Shown piece by piece: positions 9,436 through 19,667 of a stretch of DNA of 64,000 nt. Origin of the DNA: Lutibacter sp. A80 (lineage in GTDB: Bacteria; Bacteroidota; Bacteroidia; Flavobacteriales; Flavobacteriaceae); NCBI RefSeq assembly GCF_022429645.1, contig NZ_CP092480.1, positions 1,391,501-1,455,500 of the forward strand, written 5' to 3'. The number at the start of each line of letters is the position of its first letter. Within the stretch, counting starts at the first letter, position 1. Position numbers and translations under genes: made by a program. The notes under the pieces were generated by a model, which saw nothing but the letters and a program-made list of their open reading frames with translations, was not told the DNA's origin and searched no databases.

Positions 9436-10227
9436 TTATAAATTTTCAGTTATAACTTTTGCCACGTGCTTACCCTGAGTTGTTTTCCCTAAATTATTAT
9501 AATGAACATTTCTAGGTTTTATGTACCATTTAGATGAGTTTGGTTTGGTAAAACCATATAAATCATTAATTACAATAGAAGGGTAATTTGCTAAAACGGC
9601 TTTAGCTGCGTTATTATATTTTATACTATCACCTCCAAATCTTCCTGCATCACCTTCATCAGGAACTGCAGTTGTAGTTGCGAAAATTAATTTTGTATTA
9701 GGAAACTCTTTTTTTAAATACATACAAATCTTATTTAGATTTGTTTTGTATTCTTCTATATTATTCATTTGTTTTCCAGTTTCCTTATCCAGTTTCCCAT
9801 CAGCTAGATATTTTAAATCATGTAAACCCACATTAAAATGGATAAGGTCCCAATCAAAATTCCATCCTCCTTTTAAATATGGCTGAAACATAGTTTCTTT
9901 CATTTTCTCCATAAATGGAATAAACTTATCACTAGATTGTCCGTTTGTATAGATTCGAAATACATTCACTTTTCCTGATAGCATTTCTCTAACTATTGGT
10001 GTATATCCAATAGAAATTGAGTCACCGTAAATCAATACATTTGGAAGTTTTTTTTGGGGAGTAACATATTTAAAAGCTTGACTTTTTAATTCTCGTAAAT
10101 TTTCCCAAGCACTCTTGCAAACTTCTTCATTATACCTAGCTCCAAAAATATTTATTGCCCCACAAGATGATGCTCCAATATAAATGGTAGTAGCTCCTAA
10201 ACATTTCACAAATGCTCTTCTTTCCAT
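9436..10227 (-). CDS. SGNH/GDSL hydrolase-like exported protein (263 aa)
   Basis: Likely a carbohydrate esterase of the SGNH fold acting on acyl groups of the glycan. Block I is LIYGDSISIG (Ser70), block II TNGQSS, block III HFNVGLHD (Asn132), and the block V region reads RNVHYNNLG with His242. The usual DxxH Asp is replaced by Arg239, so the triad may be incomplete or use another acid. The N-terminus ERRAFVK followed by a hydrophobic stretch and GASSC (Cys22) looks like a Tat signal combined with a lipobox. It lies 13 nt after the GH30 gene, in the operon. Fold call good, activity inferred. Confidence 0.75.
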   Translation of the reverse strand: MERRAFVKCLGATTIYIGASSCGAINIFGARYNEEVCKSAWENLRELKSQAFKYVTPQKKLPNVLIYGDSISIGYTPIVREMLSGKVNVFRIYTNGQSSDKFIPFMEKMKETMFQPYLKGGWNFDWDLIHFNVGLHDLKYLADGKLDKETGKQMNNIEEYKTNLNKICMYLKKEFPNTKLIFATTTAVPDEGDAGRFGGDSIKYNNAAKAVLANYPSIVINDLYGFTKPNSSKWYIKPRNVHYNNLGKTTQGKHVAKVITENL

Positions 10228-10240
10228 GGGAATTTTATTA

Positions 10241-11671
10241 TTACAAACTAATTGCTATTGAATTAAAAGATTTAGCATCTAGCAAGGCATTTATTTCTTG
10301 ATTGTTTACGTTTAATTTTAACTCACTATTTTCTTCAGCGTTGTTATATGCAAGAATTACAACTTCATTTTCTGCTTCGTTGTAAAAAATAATTGCATTA
10401 TCAGTATCTCCTGTAGTTGCTAATTTTACAGATCCTGGCGCAACAAAAGCACTTAAATGTTTCATTAAATAAAACTCTGGATTATAGGTAACTTCTTTAG
10501 TAGTACGATCTATTGAAATCATTGAGTTTTGTTTCCACCCCCATTGACTTTTTCCTGTTTCATCTAAAACCATATTCCAATACATATATGAATTTGCTCC
10601 ATTTTCAAAATAATGTTTCATTAAATTAAAGGTGTATTCTGCGGCTTTCCAATCGTTAGAACCATCTCCACACTCTGTTTCTGTTTGCATTAATTCCATT
10701 TCTGGATATTTTGCATGTACGGCTTCAATTGCTCCTTTTCCTGCCCATTGAAAGCCAACACCTTTTACATAATCTTTTGTGTTTTTATACTCTAATATAT
10801 CTGAAACTCTTTCAATTTGTGGGCGCTCAACAGTACCTAACCAAATTTCACTATCAATATTTTCTGATTTAAATTTAGGGCCTAAATAATCGGCAATAAA
10901 AATTCCTAAATCTTGTGGTTTCCAAACACAAGACGGAAAGTTTTGCGCTGAATTATACTCATTTTGAACATGAACTGCACTAATATCTATACCTTCTGCT
11001 TTATACGCTTGTACAAATTTTGAAAAATATAAAGCATACGATTCTAAGTATTTTGGTTCCATAATAAAACGTGAAACCAATTCTTCTGTAGAACTAAATT
11101 CTATTGGTAAATCGTTAAATTTTGGATTAGATTTACAAGCATAATGTTTACTGTGTTTCATCCAAGAAGGTGGACACCAAGGAGAGGCCCAAACAGAAAT
11201 ATCTGGATTTATTTTTTGTGCTTCTTTAATATAAGGGATTAATCGTTTTTTATCGCGATCTATTGAAAAGTTAACCATCTCAAAATCTTCTGGAGTCTCA
11301 TTATGGCTATACCAATCTACTGCATAATCATTAGCACCAATAGGCATTCTAAAAACACTAAATTTACACCCATCTTCTTGACTAAATAAATCGTTTAAAA
11401 TTTGTTGTTTTTCTTCAGAGGAAACCACATTTAAAGCCTCCCAACCTAGTTCGTTAAAACAACCTCCAAAGCCTGTTATTTCTTGTTTTTGTTTTGCAAT
11501 ATCTATGTCAATACTAATAACAGCATTGGACGTATTTGCTTGTTGTTTGTATGTTTTATTTACCCAAGTATTAGTATCTGTACTACTTACCCAAGTAACT
11601 TTTGGTTGACTTTCACAAGCTGAAAGAATAACAATAATTGCAACTAATAAACAACTTTTAAATATTTTCAT
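10241..11671 (-). CDS. GH30 family glycoside hydrolase lipoprotein (476 aa)
   Basis: Retaining GH30 enzymes act on beta-linked glucose, xylose, fucose or related sugars. The lipobox VILSAC (Cys19) predicts an anchored protein. The barrel begins with ITGFGGCFNELGWEAL (from residue 65) and contains WASPWCPPSWMK, the acid/base in HVQNEYN (E238) and the probable nucleophile in MQTETECG (E331). A C-terminal beta domain follows, as usual in GH30. It is clearly paralogous to the GH30 at 22298-23692. It lies 9 nt after the stop of the GH3 gene. Subfamily and sugar were not determined; next to a xylose operon, beta-xylosidase activity is one option. Confidence 0.88.
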   Translation of the reverse strand: MKIFKSCLLVAIIVILSACESQPKVTWVSSTDTNTWVNKTYKQQANTSNAVISIDIDIAKQKQEITGFGGCFNELGWEALNVVSSEEKQQILNDLFSQEDGCKFSVFRMPIGANDYAVDWYSHNETPEDFEMVNFSIDRDKKRLIPYIKEAQKINPDISVWASPWCPPSWMKHSKHYACKSNPKFNDLPIEFSSTEELVSRFIMEPKYLESYALYFSKFVQAYKAEGIDISAVHVQNEYNSAQNFPSCVWKPQDLGIFIADYLGPKFKSENIDSEIWLGTVERPQIERVSDILEYKNTKDYVKGVGFQWAGKGAIEAVHAKYPEMELMQTETECGDGSNDWKAAEYTFNLMKHYFENGANSYMYWNMVLDETGKSQWGWKQNSMISIDRTTKEVTYNPEFYLMKHLSAFVAPGSVKLATTGDTDNAIIFYNEAENEVVILAYNNAEENSELKLNVNNQEINALLDAKSFNSIAISL

Positions 11672-11680
11672 AATACCCTT

Positions 11681-14353
11681 TTATTTTACAGTTAAAATTT
11701 TTCTTAAACGAATATCTTTTGATGAAGCTCCAATCATAATTCTAAAATCACCAGCCTCAACCACTCTTTTTAAATCTTTATCTAACATCGATAATTCTTC
11801 AGGTCCTAATTTAAACTTCACTTTTTTCGACTCTCCAACTTTTAAATTAATACGTTTAAAACCTTTTAACTCTTTTATTGGACGAGCAACAGATGCAAGT
11901 TCATCTCGAATATACAATTGTACCACCTCATCACCAGCAACAGATCCACTATTTTTAATGGTACATGTTATCTCCACTGTACCGTCAACTGAAATAGTAT
12001 TACTACTAAATTCTAAATTAGAATATTCAAAAGAAGTATAACTTAATCCATAACCAAATGGAAACAATGGTTGTCCAGTTAAGTTATGGTAATTATCACC
12101 TCTTCCCGTAGGTTTATTATTGTAATATAATGGACATTGTGCTTCATCTACTGGAAAAGTTATTGGTAAACGCCCTGCTGGATTTTCATCTCCAAAAAGA
12201 ATATCTGCAAAACCATTTCCTCCATTTTCACCAGCATACCAAGCCATAATTATACCATCAACATCGTTTATCCAGTTTGCCATAGTAATTGCACTTCCAC
12301 CAACTAAAACAACTACAGTAGGTTTTCCTGTTTTTGCAACTGCTTTAATAAGGGCCTCTTGGTGTCCTGGTAATGCCAACAAAGCTCTATCTTGAAATTC
12401 ACCTTCGTGAATACCTGCAAAAACAACTGCTACATCACTTTTTTCAGCTTTTAAAACTGCTTCTGCTATTTGTTGTTGCCAATTATTTTCAATAAAAGCA
12501 TCCCAAACTAATTTAAATTTTGCATTTCCTGCCGATTCAAAAAACTCAATTTTAATATCGTATTCTTTCCCTGCTTCAAAAGAAAATTCTTTTAAAATAG
12601 TAGTGTACGATTGTTTTTGCCAATTATCAATAATTAGTTTACCATCTAAATACATACGGTAACCATCGTTCCCCTCAATACCAATATTAAATTTTCCTGT
12701 TTTAGGTGCTTTTATTTTTCCAGTCCATCGTACCGAAAACCAATCATAATCCAAATCTTTATGTGGAGCATAAAGTGTCCAACCAAATTTAATTTGCTTG
12801 TCAATACGTTCAACTTTTGGTTGTCCGCTTAATTTTATGTTATCAAAATAAGTAGCTTTTAATCCTTCCACTTTTTTCCCATCAGAATTTGTAATTAAAA
12901 AAGTTGATGCAACAGGTAAATATTTTTGTTCTTTTAATACTACACCTGGAGCGTATAAGATGTTTTCTTCGCCTATTTTATTTGAAACACCTTTATACAT
13001 TGAAACAAGCTCATTTCCTGGTCCACTATAACCTCCTAATCTTACTTTTTTTACATCGTAACCAATAAGTGCTATTTTTTTAGAAGATTTATTTATTGGT
13101 AAAATTTCATTTTTATTTTTCAATAAAACCATTGCTTTAGAAGCCGCTTTTTTAGCTAATTCACGATGTGTTTTATGTCCGTTCCAAACTGCTGCTTCTT
13201 TTGCATCAACATATGGATTTTCAAACAAACCTAATTCAAATTTAGCCGTTAAAATTCTGCTTACAGCTTCATCAACAGCCTTAATATCAACCATTCCATT
13301 TTTATAAGCTTCCCAAAACAAAGGGAAATGATTGTAATTTGTTTGAAACATAACATCTAATCCTGCTTCTACAGCATCTTCTGTAGCCTCGGCATAATTT
13401 GCCGCTGTAAAGTGCAATACATTTGCTCCTCCTGTAGCCCCTGCATCAGAAATTACAAAACCATTAAAACCCCATTGTTCTTTAAGTTTAGTACGCAACA
13501 ACCATTCATTAGATGTGCAGGGTGTGCCGTCTAATGAATTATAAGATGTCATAACCGAACGCGCACCTGCTTTTTGAAAAACAGCTTTAAATGCAGGAAA
13601 ATAAATTTCTTCTAATAATCGTTCATTAAAACTAATTGGATAACTATCTCTACCTCCAGCACCAACATTAGCTACAAAATGTTTTGGTGTTGTAATTACT
13701 CCAGATTTTTCAAACTGACTGATAAATGATAGTCCCATTTGCGTAGTTAAATAAGGATCTTCTCCATAAGTTTCTTCAACACGCCCCCAACGAACATCTC
13801 GCGCAATATTTAAAACCGGTGACAATATTTGACGGATACCTCTTGTTCTCGTTTCTTTTGTAATGGCACTTGCTACATCACTAACTAAATCTGTATCCCA
13901 GGTTGATGCTAAAGCTATTGCTTGTGGAAATATTGTTGCTCCATCACGTGCTAATCCATGCAGTGCTTCATTAAAAGGTATTATAGGAATACCTAAACGT
14001 GTCTCTTCTAAAAAATACTTTTGAAGCTCATTAATTTCATTTGCCATATTGGCTGCAGTTCCTGTAGAACCGTAATCCATAATTTGTTCGGCAACATTAT
14101 CATTTTTTCCTTTTGAAGATATTTGAAAACCAAAAATACCATGTTTTAACTTATCTTTTCCTATATTTAAATCACCAGGTATCATAAACATTTGCCAGAA
14201 TTTTTCTTCTAATGTCATTCTACCAAGTAAATCGTTTACTCGCTCTGCCACAGGTAATTTAGGATTTTTATAGGGTGGGTCTTTTTTTTCAGTAAATGCA
14301 AGTGTACTGATTAGAAACAGCCCTAAACCACTAATTTTCAAAATGTTTTTCAT
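11681..14353 (-). CDS. GH3 family beta-glycosidase with PA14 insert (890 aa)
   Basis: Exo-acting retaining beta-glycosidase. The N-terminal GH3 domain holds RGIRQILSPVLNIARD, TPKHFVA and FVISDAG, with the nucleophile Asp near residue 303. A PA14 lectin-like domain (about 500-620) contains GNDGYRMYLDG. The C-terminal GH3 domain and a fibronectin III-like tail (YIRDELASVARPIKELKGF) complete the enzyme. The start is placed at the ATG at 14353, which opens the hydrophobic leader MKNILKISGLGLFLIS; an in-frame ATG at 14365 is possible. The leader does not end in the Ala-Gln pattern seen in its neighbours. Specificity (glucosidase, xylosidase, hexosaminidase) is unclear. Confidence 0.9.
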   Translation of the reverse strand: MKNILKISGLGLFLISTLAFTEKKDPPYKNPKLPVAERVNDLLGRMTLEEKFWQMFMIPGDLNIGKDKLKHGIFGFQISSKGKNDNVAEQIMDYGSTGTAANMANEINELQKYFLEETRLGIPIIPFNEALHGLARDGATIFPQAIALASTWDTDLVSDVASAITKETRTRGIRQILSPVLNIARDVRWGRVEETYGEDPYLTTQMGLSFISQFEKSGVITTPKHFVANVGAGGRDSYPISFNERLLEEIYFPAFKAVFQKAGARSVMTSYNSLDGTPCTSNEWLLRTKLKEQWGFNGFVISDAGATGGANVLHFTAANYAEATEDAVEAGLDVMFQTNYNHFPLFWEAYKNGMVDIKAVDEAVSRILTAKFELGLFENPYVDAKEAAVWNGHKTHRELAKKAASKAMVLLKNKNEILPINKSSKKIALIGYDVKKVRLGGYSGPGNELVSMYKGVSNKIGEENILYAPGVVLKEQKYLPVASTFLITNSDGKKVEGLKATYFDNIKLSGQPKVERIDKQIKFGWTLYAPHKDLDYDWFSVRWTGKIKAPKTGKFNIGIEGNDGYRMYLDGKLIIDNWQKQSYTTILKEFSFEAGKEYDIKIEFFESAGNAKFKLVWDAFIENNWQQQIAEAVLKAEKSDVAVVFAGIHEGEFQDRALLALPGHQEALIKAVAKTGKPTVVVLVGGSAITMANWINDVDGIIMAWYAGENGGNGFADILFGDENPAGRLPITFPVDEAQCPLYYNNKPTGRGDNYHNLTGQPLFPFGYGLSYTSFEYSNLEFSSNTISVDGTVEITCTIKNSGSVAGDEVVQLYIRDELASVARPIKELKGFKRINLKVGESKKVKFKLGPEELSMLDKDLKRVVEAGDFRIMIGASSKDIRLRKILTVK

Positions 14354-14370
14354 ACTATCTATCATCTTTT

Positions 14371-15741
14371 CTAATTATACTTATGTTGATTTTCTTTTAA
14401 ATCTGCGTCAAACTTTTCCATCATTTTTTTCAACTTCCTTACTATTTTAGGATTTGAAATTGCAACATTATTACTTTCTGAAATATCTTTTTTAAGATTG
14501 TAAAGGGCAACACCCTCTTCGGTTATACGTAGTTTCCAATCTCCTTTTCTAACAGCTTCTAATATTGTATCTTTATAATAGTAAAATCCAGTTTTAATAT
14601 GTGGTGATTTTGCTGTTTCATTTCCCGAGAGCAGTGTCCAAATATTTTTACCATCAATCGGTTTATCAGAAAGTTCTGCATCTGTTAAATAGGCAATAGT
14701 GGGTAATAAATCTATAGTTGAAGCTACTTCATCTATTACGCTACCTGCTTTTATTTTACCTTTCCATTGTGCAATCATTGGTACACGCATACCACCCTCT
14801 AAAGTTTCAAATTTATGTCCTCGTAAAGGCAAAGCACTACCACCATTTCCATTCTTTAAATTCCAAGGACCATTATCTGAAGTAAAAACTACCAATGTAT
14901 TGTTATCTATCCCTAAAGTTTCAAGAGTTTTTAATATTTCACCCATACTCCAATCTATTTCTTCAATTACATCTCCATATAAACCTCTTGCACTTTTACC
15001 TTTAAAATTTGGTGAAGCATACAACGGAACATGTGGCATAGTTTGCGCTACATATAAAAAGAAAGGTGTATCTTTATTTTCTTTAATAAAACTTACTGCT
15101 TCTTCTGTATATCTTTTTGTTAGTGTTGTTTGGTCTACAGGATATTCAATAACTTCATCTTGCCTCATTAATGGTACTTTTCTTCCTCGCCATTTTTTCT
15201 CACGAAGACTATCTATGGTCATTCCCTCTCTAAAAAGAATCTGTTTTGAAACTTTTGATTTTGGATTGACAGACATGTCATTACTAAAAGGAATACCATA
15301 ATAAGAGTCGAAACCTTGTACAGTTGGTAAATACTGAGCTTCATCTCCAAGATGCCATTTTCCAACACAAGCTGTTGCATACCCTTTTGTTTTAAGCATA
15401 TCAGCTATTGTAAATTCTTGACTGTTCAATCCTCCCGGTAAATTTGGCCATAACACTTTTGGCACACCAACTCTAGGCGGATAAGCACCAGTAAGCAAAG
15501 CAGCACGTGATGGTGAACATACCGAAGATGCAGCGTAAAAGTCTGTAAACTTTATACCTTCAGCTGCCATTTTATCAAGGTGTGGTGTTTTAATAAGTGG
15601 AGACCCAAATACTCCAACATCTTGATATCCTTGATCATCCGTAAAAAAAATAATGATATTAGGTTTTTTTGTTGCATTTTGTGCCGAAAGTGTGCCAGCA
15701 CAACTTAAAACTATGGCTAGTATACTAATTACTAATTTCAT
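14371..15741 (-). CDS. S1 family sulfatase, secreted (456 aa)
   Basis: Formylglycine sulfatase with signature CSPSR (Cys75), FFTDDQGYQD (32-41), GKWHLGD, QTMPHVPLY and VVFTSDNGP motifs. A signal peptide ends TLSAQ (17-21). The length is typical of arylsulfatases. It lies 8 nt after the GH95 gene and 17 nt ahead of the GH3 start. The two sulfatases flanking GH95 suggest that desulfation on either side is needed before the fucosidase can act; this is inference from gene order. Sugar and sulfate position are unknown. Confidence 0.92.
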   Translation of the reverse strand: MKLVISILAIVLSCAGTLSAQNATKKPNIIIFFTDDQGYQDVGVFGSPLIKTPHLDKMAAEGIKFTDFYAASSVCSPSRAALLTGAYPPRVGVPKVLWPNLPGGLNSQEFTIADMLKTKGYATACVGKWHLGDEAQYLPTVQGFDSYYGIPFSNDMSVNPKSKVSKQILFREGMTIDSLREKKWRGRKVPLMRQDEVIEYPVDQTTLTKRYTEEAVSFIKENKDTPFFLYVAQTMPHVPLYASPNFKGKSARGLYGDVIEEIDWSMGEILKTLETLGIDNNTLVVFTSDNGPWNLKNGNGGSALPLRGHKFETLEGGMRVPMIAQWKGKIKAGSVIDEVASTIDLLPTIAYLTDAELSDKPIDGKNIWTLLSGNETAKSPHIKTGFYYYKDTILEAVRKGDWKLRITEEGVALYNLKKDISESNNVAISNPKIVRKLKKMMEKFDADLKENQHKYN

Positions 15742-15749
15742 ATTATTAA

Positions 15750-18059
15750 TTATTTTTTATTTAAGAACCCATCGAACTTATAAGTTTTTCCTGCTTCGGT
15801 ATCAAATTTTATGATTTTACCATTGTATTCTAAAACACAAAATTTTCCTTTTTTCGACATAATTTTAACCTCACTTAATTTAGAATTTTCCCAAGAAAAA
15901 TCTAATTCAAAACCACCTCTTGCAACTATACCTGATACATTTCCTTTAGGTAAAACATCTGGTAAAGCAGGTAATAATTCTATTTTATCTAAATGACTTT
16001 GTAAAATCATTTCCAAAATACCTGAAGCTCCTCCAAAATTCCCATCTATTTGAAAAGGTGGATGTGCATCAAAAAGATTTGGATATGAACCACCTCCTAC
16101 ATTGCGTTCTTTATGTTCCGCAGGGCTCAATAATCTATGTAATAATTTATACGCTCTATTACCATCTCTAAAACGTGACCAAAAATTAATTTTCCAAGCC
16201 AAACTCCAACCCGTTCCATTATCTCCTCTATATTCTAAAGACTGTTTTGCAGCGTTCATTAAGGCAGGTGTATCTTCATAATTGATACCTTTTCCAGGAT
16301 ACACAGCCCATAAATGAGAAACATGCCTATGGTGATTATCTGGATCATCTTTATCTTCTAACCACTCTTGTAATTGCCCATGTTTACCTATTTTATTTGG
16401 AGCTATTTTAGGAAGCATTAATGCTATTTCTTTTGAAAATTCTTGATCTATATCTAAAATTTCAACAGCCGCAATTACACTCTTAAATAACGCTCTAATA
16501 ATTTGGTGATCCATTGTTGGACCTGCAACTAAACCTCCTATTTCTGGTGAATTTGAAGGTGAACTTATTAAATAGCCTGTGTTTGGATCTTCATACAAAA
16601 CTTGAGTATAAAACAACGCTGCATCTTTCATTAAATGGTAATATTCTTTTAAAAAGTCTTTATCTTGTGTAAACAAGTAATGTTCCCAAATATGAGAACT
16701 TAACCAACCTGGAGCACCTAACCAAATACCGTGATGTGATGCGTTAACTGGTGCAGCTCCCCTCCAAATATCTATATTATGATGTGCAACCCAACCATCT
16801 GCATTGTAATGTTCCTTTGCTACTTTTTTTCCTGTTTTTGAAATATCTTCAATAAAATTAAACAATGGCTGATGGCATTCACTTAAATTGGTAATTTCTA
16901 CTGGCCAATAATTCATCTCTAAATTAATATTGGTTGTATAACTGCTAAACCAAGGCGGATTCATTTTATCATTCCAAAGCCCTTGAAGTGTCGGTGGTTT
17001 AGTTCCTGGTCGGCTACTTGCAATCATTAAATAACGTGCATATTGAACGTATAATGCTACCAAGTGAGGATCATTAGGATCTTTCCAAAAATCATAAATT
17101 CTTTTATCTGTTGTATTAACCGATTTTCCGTTGTTCCCAAAATCTAGTTTAAATCTATTGTATAAAACTTGATAATCTTTTGTATGTTTCTTTTTTACTT
17201 TTTTATATTTTTTAGATGAAACATTTGCTAAAATTTCTTCTGAAATTTTAGTAGGATTTCCAGAAACATCCTCAAAATTAATATAGTTTGTAGCAGCTGA
17301 TAAATAAATAGTTGCTTTAGATGCATTTGTAATTTGAAGCTTTCCATTTACCGATTGTATATTTCCGTTTGTTGTTACTTTTAAGGAAGCCACACCTCGT
17401 AAAGCTCCATTTTTAACTTGAACCTCTAAGGTTTGTGAATCTCCATTAGTTTTCACCAATTTATCTTCGTGAAGTGCATCTAACCATAAATCGAAATTTA
17501 ACGCTTTTGATTTACTTGAAGTTAAATTAACCGCTATAACTTGATCTGGAAAACTAGATAATACTTCTCGGTTATAAGTTACACCATTTATAGTATATGA
17601 AACTTTACTTATGGCTTTTTCAATATCTAATTCCCGTTTATAATCTGAGTAATTATTATGATTTTTAAAAGCAATGTATAAATCTCCAAATGGCTGATAA
17701 GGCACTTGCTTTAAAGGTTCACTCATAAATTCTTTTTGAGCTAATTTTTGAGCCTCTAATTGTTTCCCTTCAGTTAATAATTGTCTTATTTCTGCTAAAT
17801 AATTACCTGCTCCTTTATTTGAATAATCATGAGGTTTACCCGCCCACAAAGTTTCCTCATTAAATTGAATATGTTCTTCTACAACACCTCCAAAAATCAT
17901 AGCTCCTAAACTACCATTCCCTATTGGTAAGGCTTCTGTCCAGAGTTCTGCAGGCTTATCATAAGACAATTTAAACGTATCTTGAGCTTGAGTTTTTGTT
18001 ATAAAAACACATAAACTACACGTTATAAATAATTTAAAAATGTTTAAAACTTTAATCAT
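15750..18059 (-). CDS. GH95 family alpha-L-fucosidase (769 aa)
   Basis: GH95 enzymes are inverting alpha-1,2-L-fucosidases (some are alpha-L-galactosidases). The N-terminal domain starts AELWTEALPIGNGSLGAM, then FNEETLWAG. The (alpha/alpha)6 domain contains NINLEMNYWPVE (Asn residues of the active site), SPSNSPEIG (expected acid Glu) and PPFQIDGNFGG (Asp). The open frame extends to 18101, but the ATG at 18059 is preferred: it opens the signal peptide MIKVLNIFKLFITCSLC...TQAQ and reduces the overlap with the sulfatase stop from 50 to 8 nt (ATGATTAA). The domain is full length for the family. Confidence 0.93.
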   Translation of the reverse strand: MIKVLNIFKLFITCSLCVFITKTQAQDTFKLSYDKPAELWTEALPIGNGSLGAMIFGGVVEEHIQFNEETLWAGKPHDYSNKGAGNYLAEIRQLLTEGKQLEAQKLAQKEFMSEPLKQVPYQPFGDLYIAFKNHNNYSDYKRELDIEKAISKVSYTINGVTYNREVLSSFPDQVIAVNLTSSKSKALNFDLWLDALHEDKLVKTNGDSQTLEVQVKNGALRGVASLKVTTNGNIQSVNGKLQITNASKATIYLSAATNYINFEDVSGNPTKISEEILANVSSKKYKKVKKKHTKDYQVLYNRFKLDFGNNGKSVNTTDKRIYDFWKDPNDPHLVALYVQYARYLMIASSRPGTKPPTLQGLWNDKMNPPWFSSYTTNINLEMNYWPVEITNLSECHQPLFNFIEDISKTGKKVAKEHYNADGWVAHHNIDIWRGAAPVNASHHGIWLGAPGWLSSHIWEHYLFTQDKDFLKEYYHLMKDAALFYTQVLYEDPNTGYLISSPSNSPEIGGLVAGPTMDHQIIRALFKSVIAAVEILDIDQEFSKEIALMLPKIAPNKIGKHGQLQEWLEDKDDPDNHHRHVSHLWAVYPGKGINYEDTPALMNAAKQSLEYRGDNGTGWSLAWKINFWSRFRDGNRAYKLLHRLLSPAEHKERNVGGGSYPNLFDAHPPFQIDGNFGGASGILEMILQSHLDKIELLPALPDVLPKGNVSGIVARGGFELDFSWENSKLSEVKIMSKKGKFCVLEYNGKIIKFDTEAGKTYKFDGFLNKK

Positions 18060-19644
18060 TCCAATGTGCTTTAATAATTTCATGGATTTCTGGAGTATCA
18101 AGGTCTGTATCCGCTAAAGCTTCTCTTTGCTTAAGGATTTCTGCTTTCATTTCTTTAATAATATCTTGATATTCTTCATCGTTATAAGCATTATACGTTT
18201 CTTGAGGATCTTTTTCTAAATCAAAGAAATCCCAAAACTTTTTAGGCTGATTTTCTTTAGTAAAACCATTTTCTTTAAGTCCATTTCCGTAATAAAAAGC
18301 TAATTTGTAACGTTCGCCTCTAATTCCAAAATGTCCAGGGCGGTCTATTGAATGATCCCAATAACGATAGTAAGCATATGTACGCCAATCATTTGGAGTA
18401 TTTCCTTTTAAATTTTCTCTAAAACTATGACCTTGCATTGTTTCTGGATATTCAAGTCCGGCATAATCTGCAAATAATGCAGAAAAATCTACATTTTCAA
18501 TAAGGTCTGCATTACGAGTTCCAGCAGGTAATTCTTTTGGATAACGAATAACAAATGGCATATGAATAGATTCTTCATAAATTAATCGTTTATCAAAAAA
18601 ACCATGTTCACCTAAAAAATATCCTTGATCTGCAGTATAAATTACTATTGTGTTTTCTGCTAATCCAGATGCTTCAAGGTAGTCTAATAGTTTTCCAATA
18701 TTATCATCTATAGCAGCACCACAACGCATAAAATCTTTCACATATTTTTGATACGTTTTATAACGTGCTTCATCATTTGTTAAACCATCAACCGAAAATG
18801 GTAATTCTGGATATTGCATATATCCCGGCACATTATCTGGATCTTCTGAAGCTCTTAAATACCTTTTCTTTAAATTATCTACAGATTGTCCTTTAAAAGA
18901 CCTCCCTGTAGTTTCAGCTCCTTGATCGTAAAATGTACTCGGAACTGGAATATCCTCATCTCTATATAAATGACTAAAGCGTTCTGGATAATCGAAAGGT
19001 TCATGAGTTGCTTTAAAATGGCACATCATCATAAAAGGTTTTGAAGTATCTCTATTTTCAATCCAGTCAATAGTTTTATCAGCAATTACATCTGTACTAA
19101 ATCCTTCATATTCTTTTCCACCGCCCATATAATCTTCCCAATTTTCTTTGGTTTTTAATATAGGATTCCAGTAACGTCCTTGCCCTGGTAAAACGCTATA
19201 ATAATCAAACTCATCTGTAGGCTCTTGCTTTAAATGCCATTTTCCAATAATTGCTGTTTGGTAACCACCTCGTTGTAAAACTCCTGCAATTGTAGGATGT
19301 TTTGGAGGTAAACCACCAGCTAAAATTTTAACTCCATTAATATGACTATACTGCCCTGTAAGAATAGTAGCTCTACTTGGTGAACAAATAGAATTAGAAA
19401 CCAAACAATTGTCTAAAACAACTCCTTCATCAGCCAAACGTGAAATATTTGGTGTATGTACATAATCTTTTAAAATTCCACCATAAACACCCCACGCTTG
19501 CGAGGTATGATCATCTGACATTATGTATAAAATATTAGGTCGTTCTGCTATGGTTTTACTTTCTGTTTTTTTTGTTTCTTTACAACTAATAAAACTTATA
19601 AAAACAACTGCTAAAGGAAAAATCCATTTAATTTTTTTACTCAT
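18052..19644 (-). CDS. S1 family sulfatase lipoprotein (530 aa)
   Basis: Formylglycine sulfatase with CSPSR (Cys87), YIMSDDHTSQAWG (40-52), GKWHLKQ, KATHEPFDYP and IYTADQGYFLGEHG motifs. The SDDH and DQGYFLGEHGFFDKR patterns place it with the heparan N-sulfatase, choline-sulfatase and GlcNAc-6-sulfatase-like branch rather than the arylsulfatase A-like branch. The lipobox FISC (Cys21) predicts a lipoprotein. The 3' end overlaps the GH95 start by 8 nt. It is a distant paralog of the sulfatase at 27975-29573. Substrate not determined. Confidence 0.92.
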   Translation of the reverse strand: MSKKIKWIFPLAVVFISFISCKETKKTESKTIAERPNILYIMSDDHTSQAWGVYGGILKDYVHTPNISRLADEGVVLDNCLVSNSICSPSRATILTGQYSHINGVKILAGGLPPKHPTIAGVLQRGGYQTAIIGKWHLKQEPTDEFDYYSVLPGQGRYWNPILKTKENWEDYMGGGKEYEGFSTDVIADKTIDWIENRDTSKPFMMMCHFKATHEPFDYPERFSHLYRDEDIPVPSTFYDQGAETTGRSFKGQSVDNLKKRYLRASEDPDNVPGYMQYPELPFSVDGLTNDEARYKTYQKYVKDFMRCGAAIDDNIGKLLDYLEASGLAENTIVIYTADQGYFLGEHGFFDKRLIYEESIHMPFVIRYPKELPAGTRNADLIENVDFSALFADYAGLEYPETMQGHSFRENLKGNTPNDWRTYAYYRYWDHSIDRPGHFGIRGERYKLAFYYGNGLKENGFTKENQPKKFWDFFDLEKDPQETYNAYNDEEYQDIIKEMKAEILKQREALADTDLDTPEIHEIIKAHWND

Positions 19645-19667
19645 TACTTATCTATTTATATTTTAAA

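Noticed and set aside
14699-15301. 200-codon plus-strand open frame
   Set aside because: It is antisense to the sulfatase at 14371-15741, which has all family motifs; the frame has no recognisable domain.
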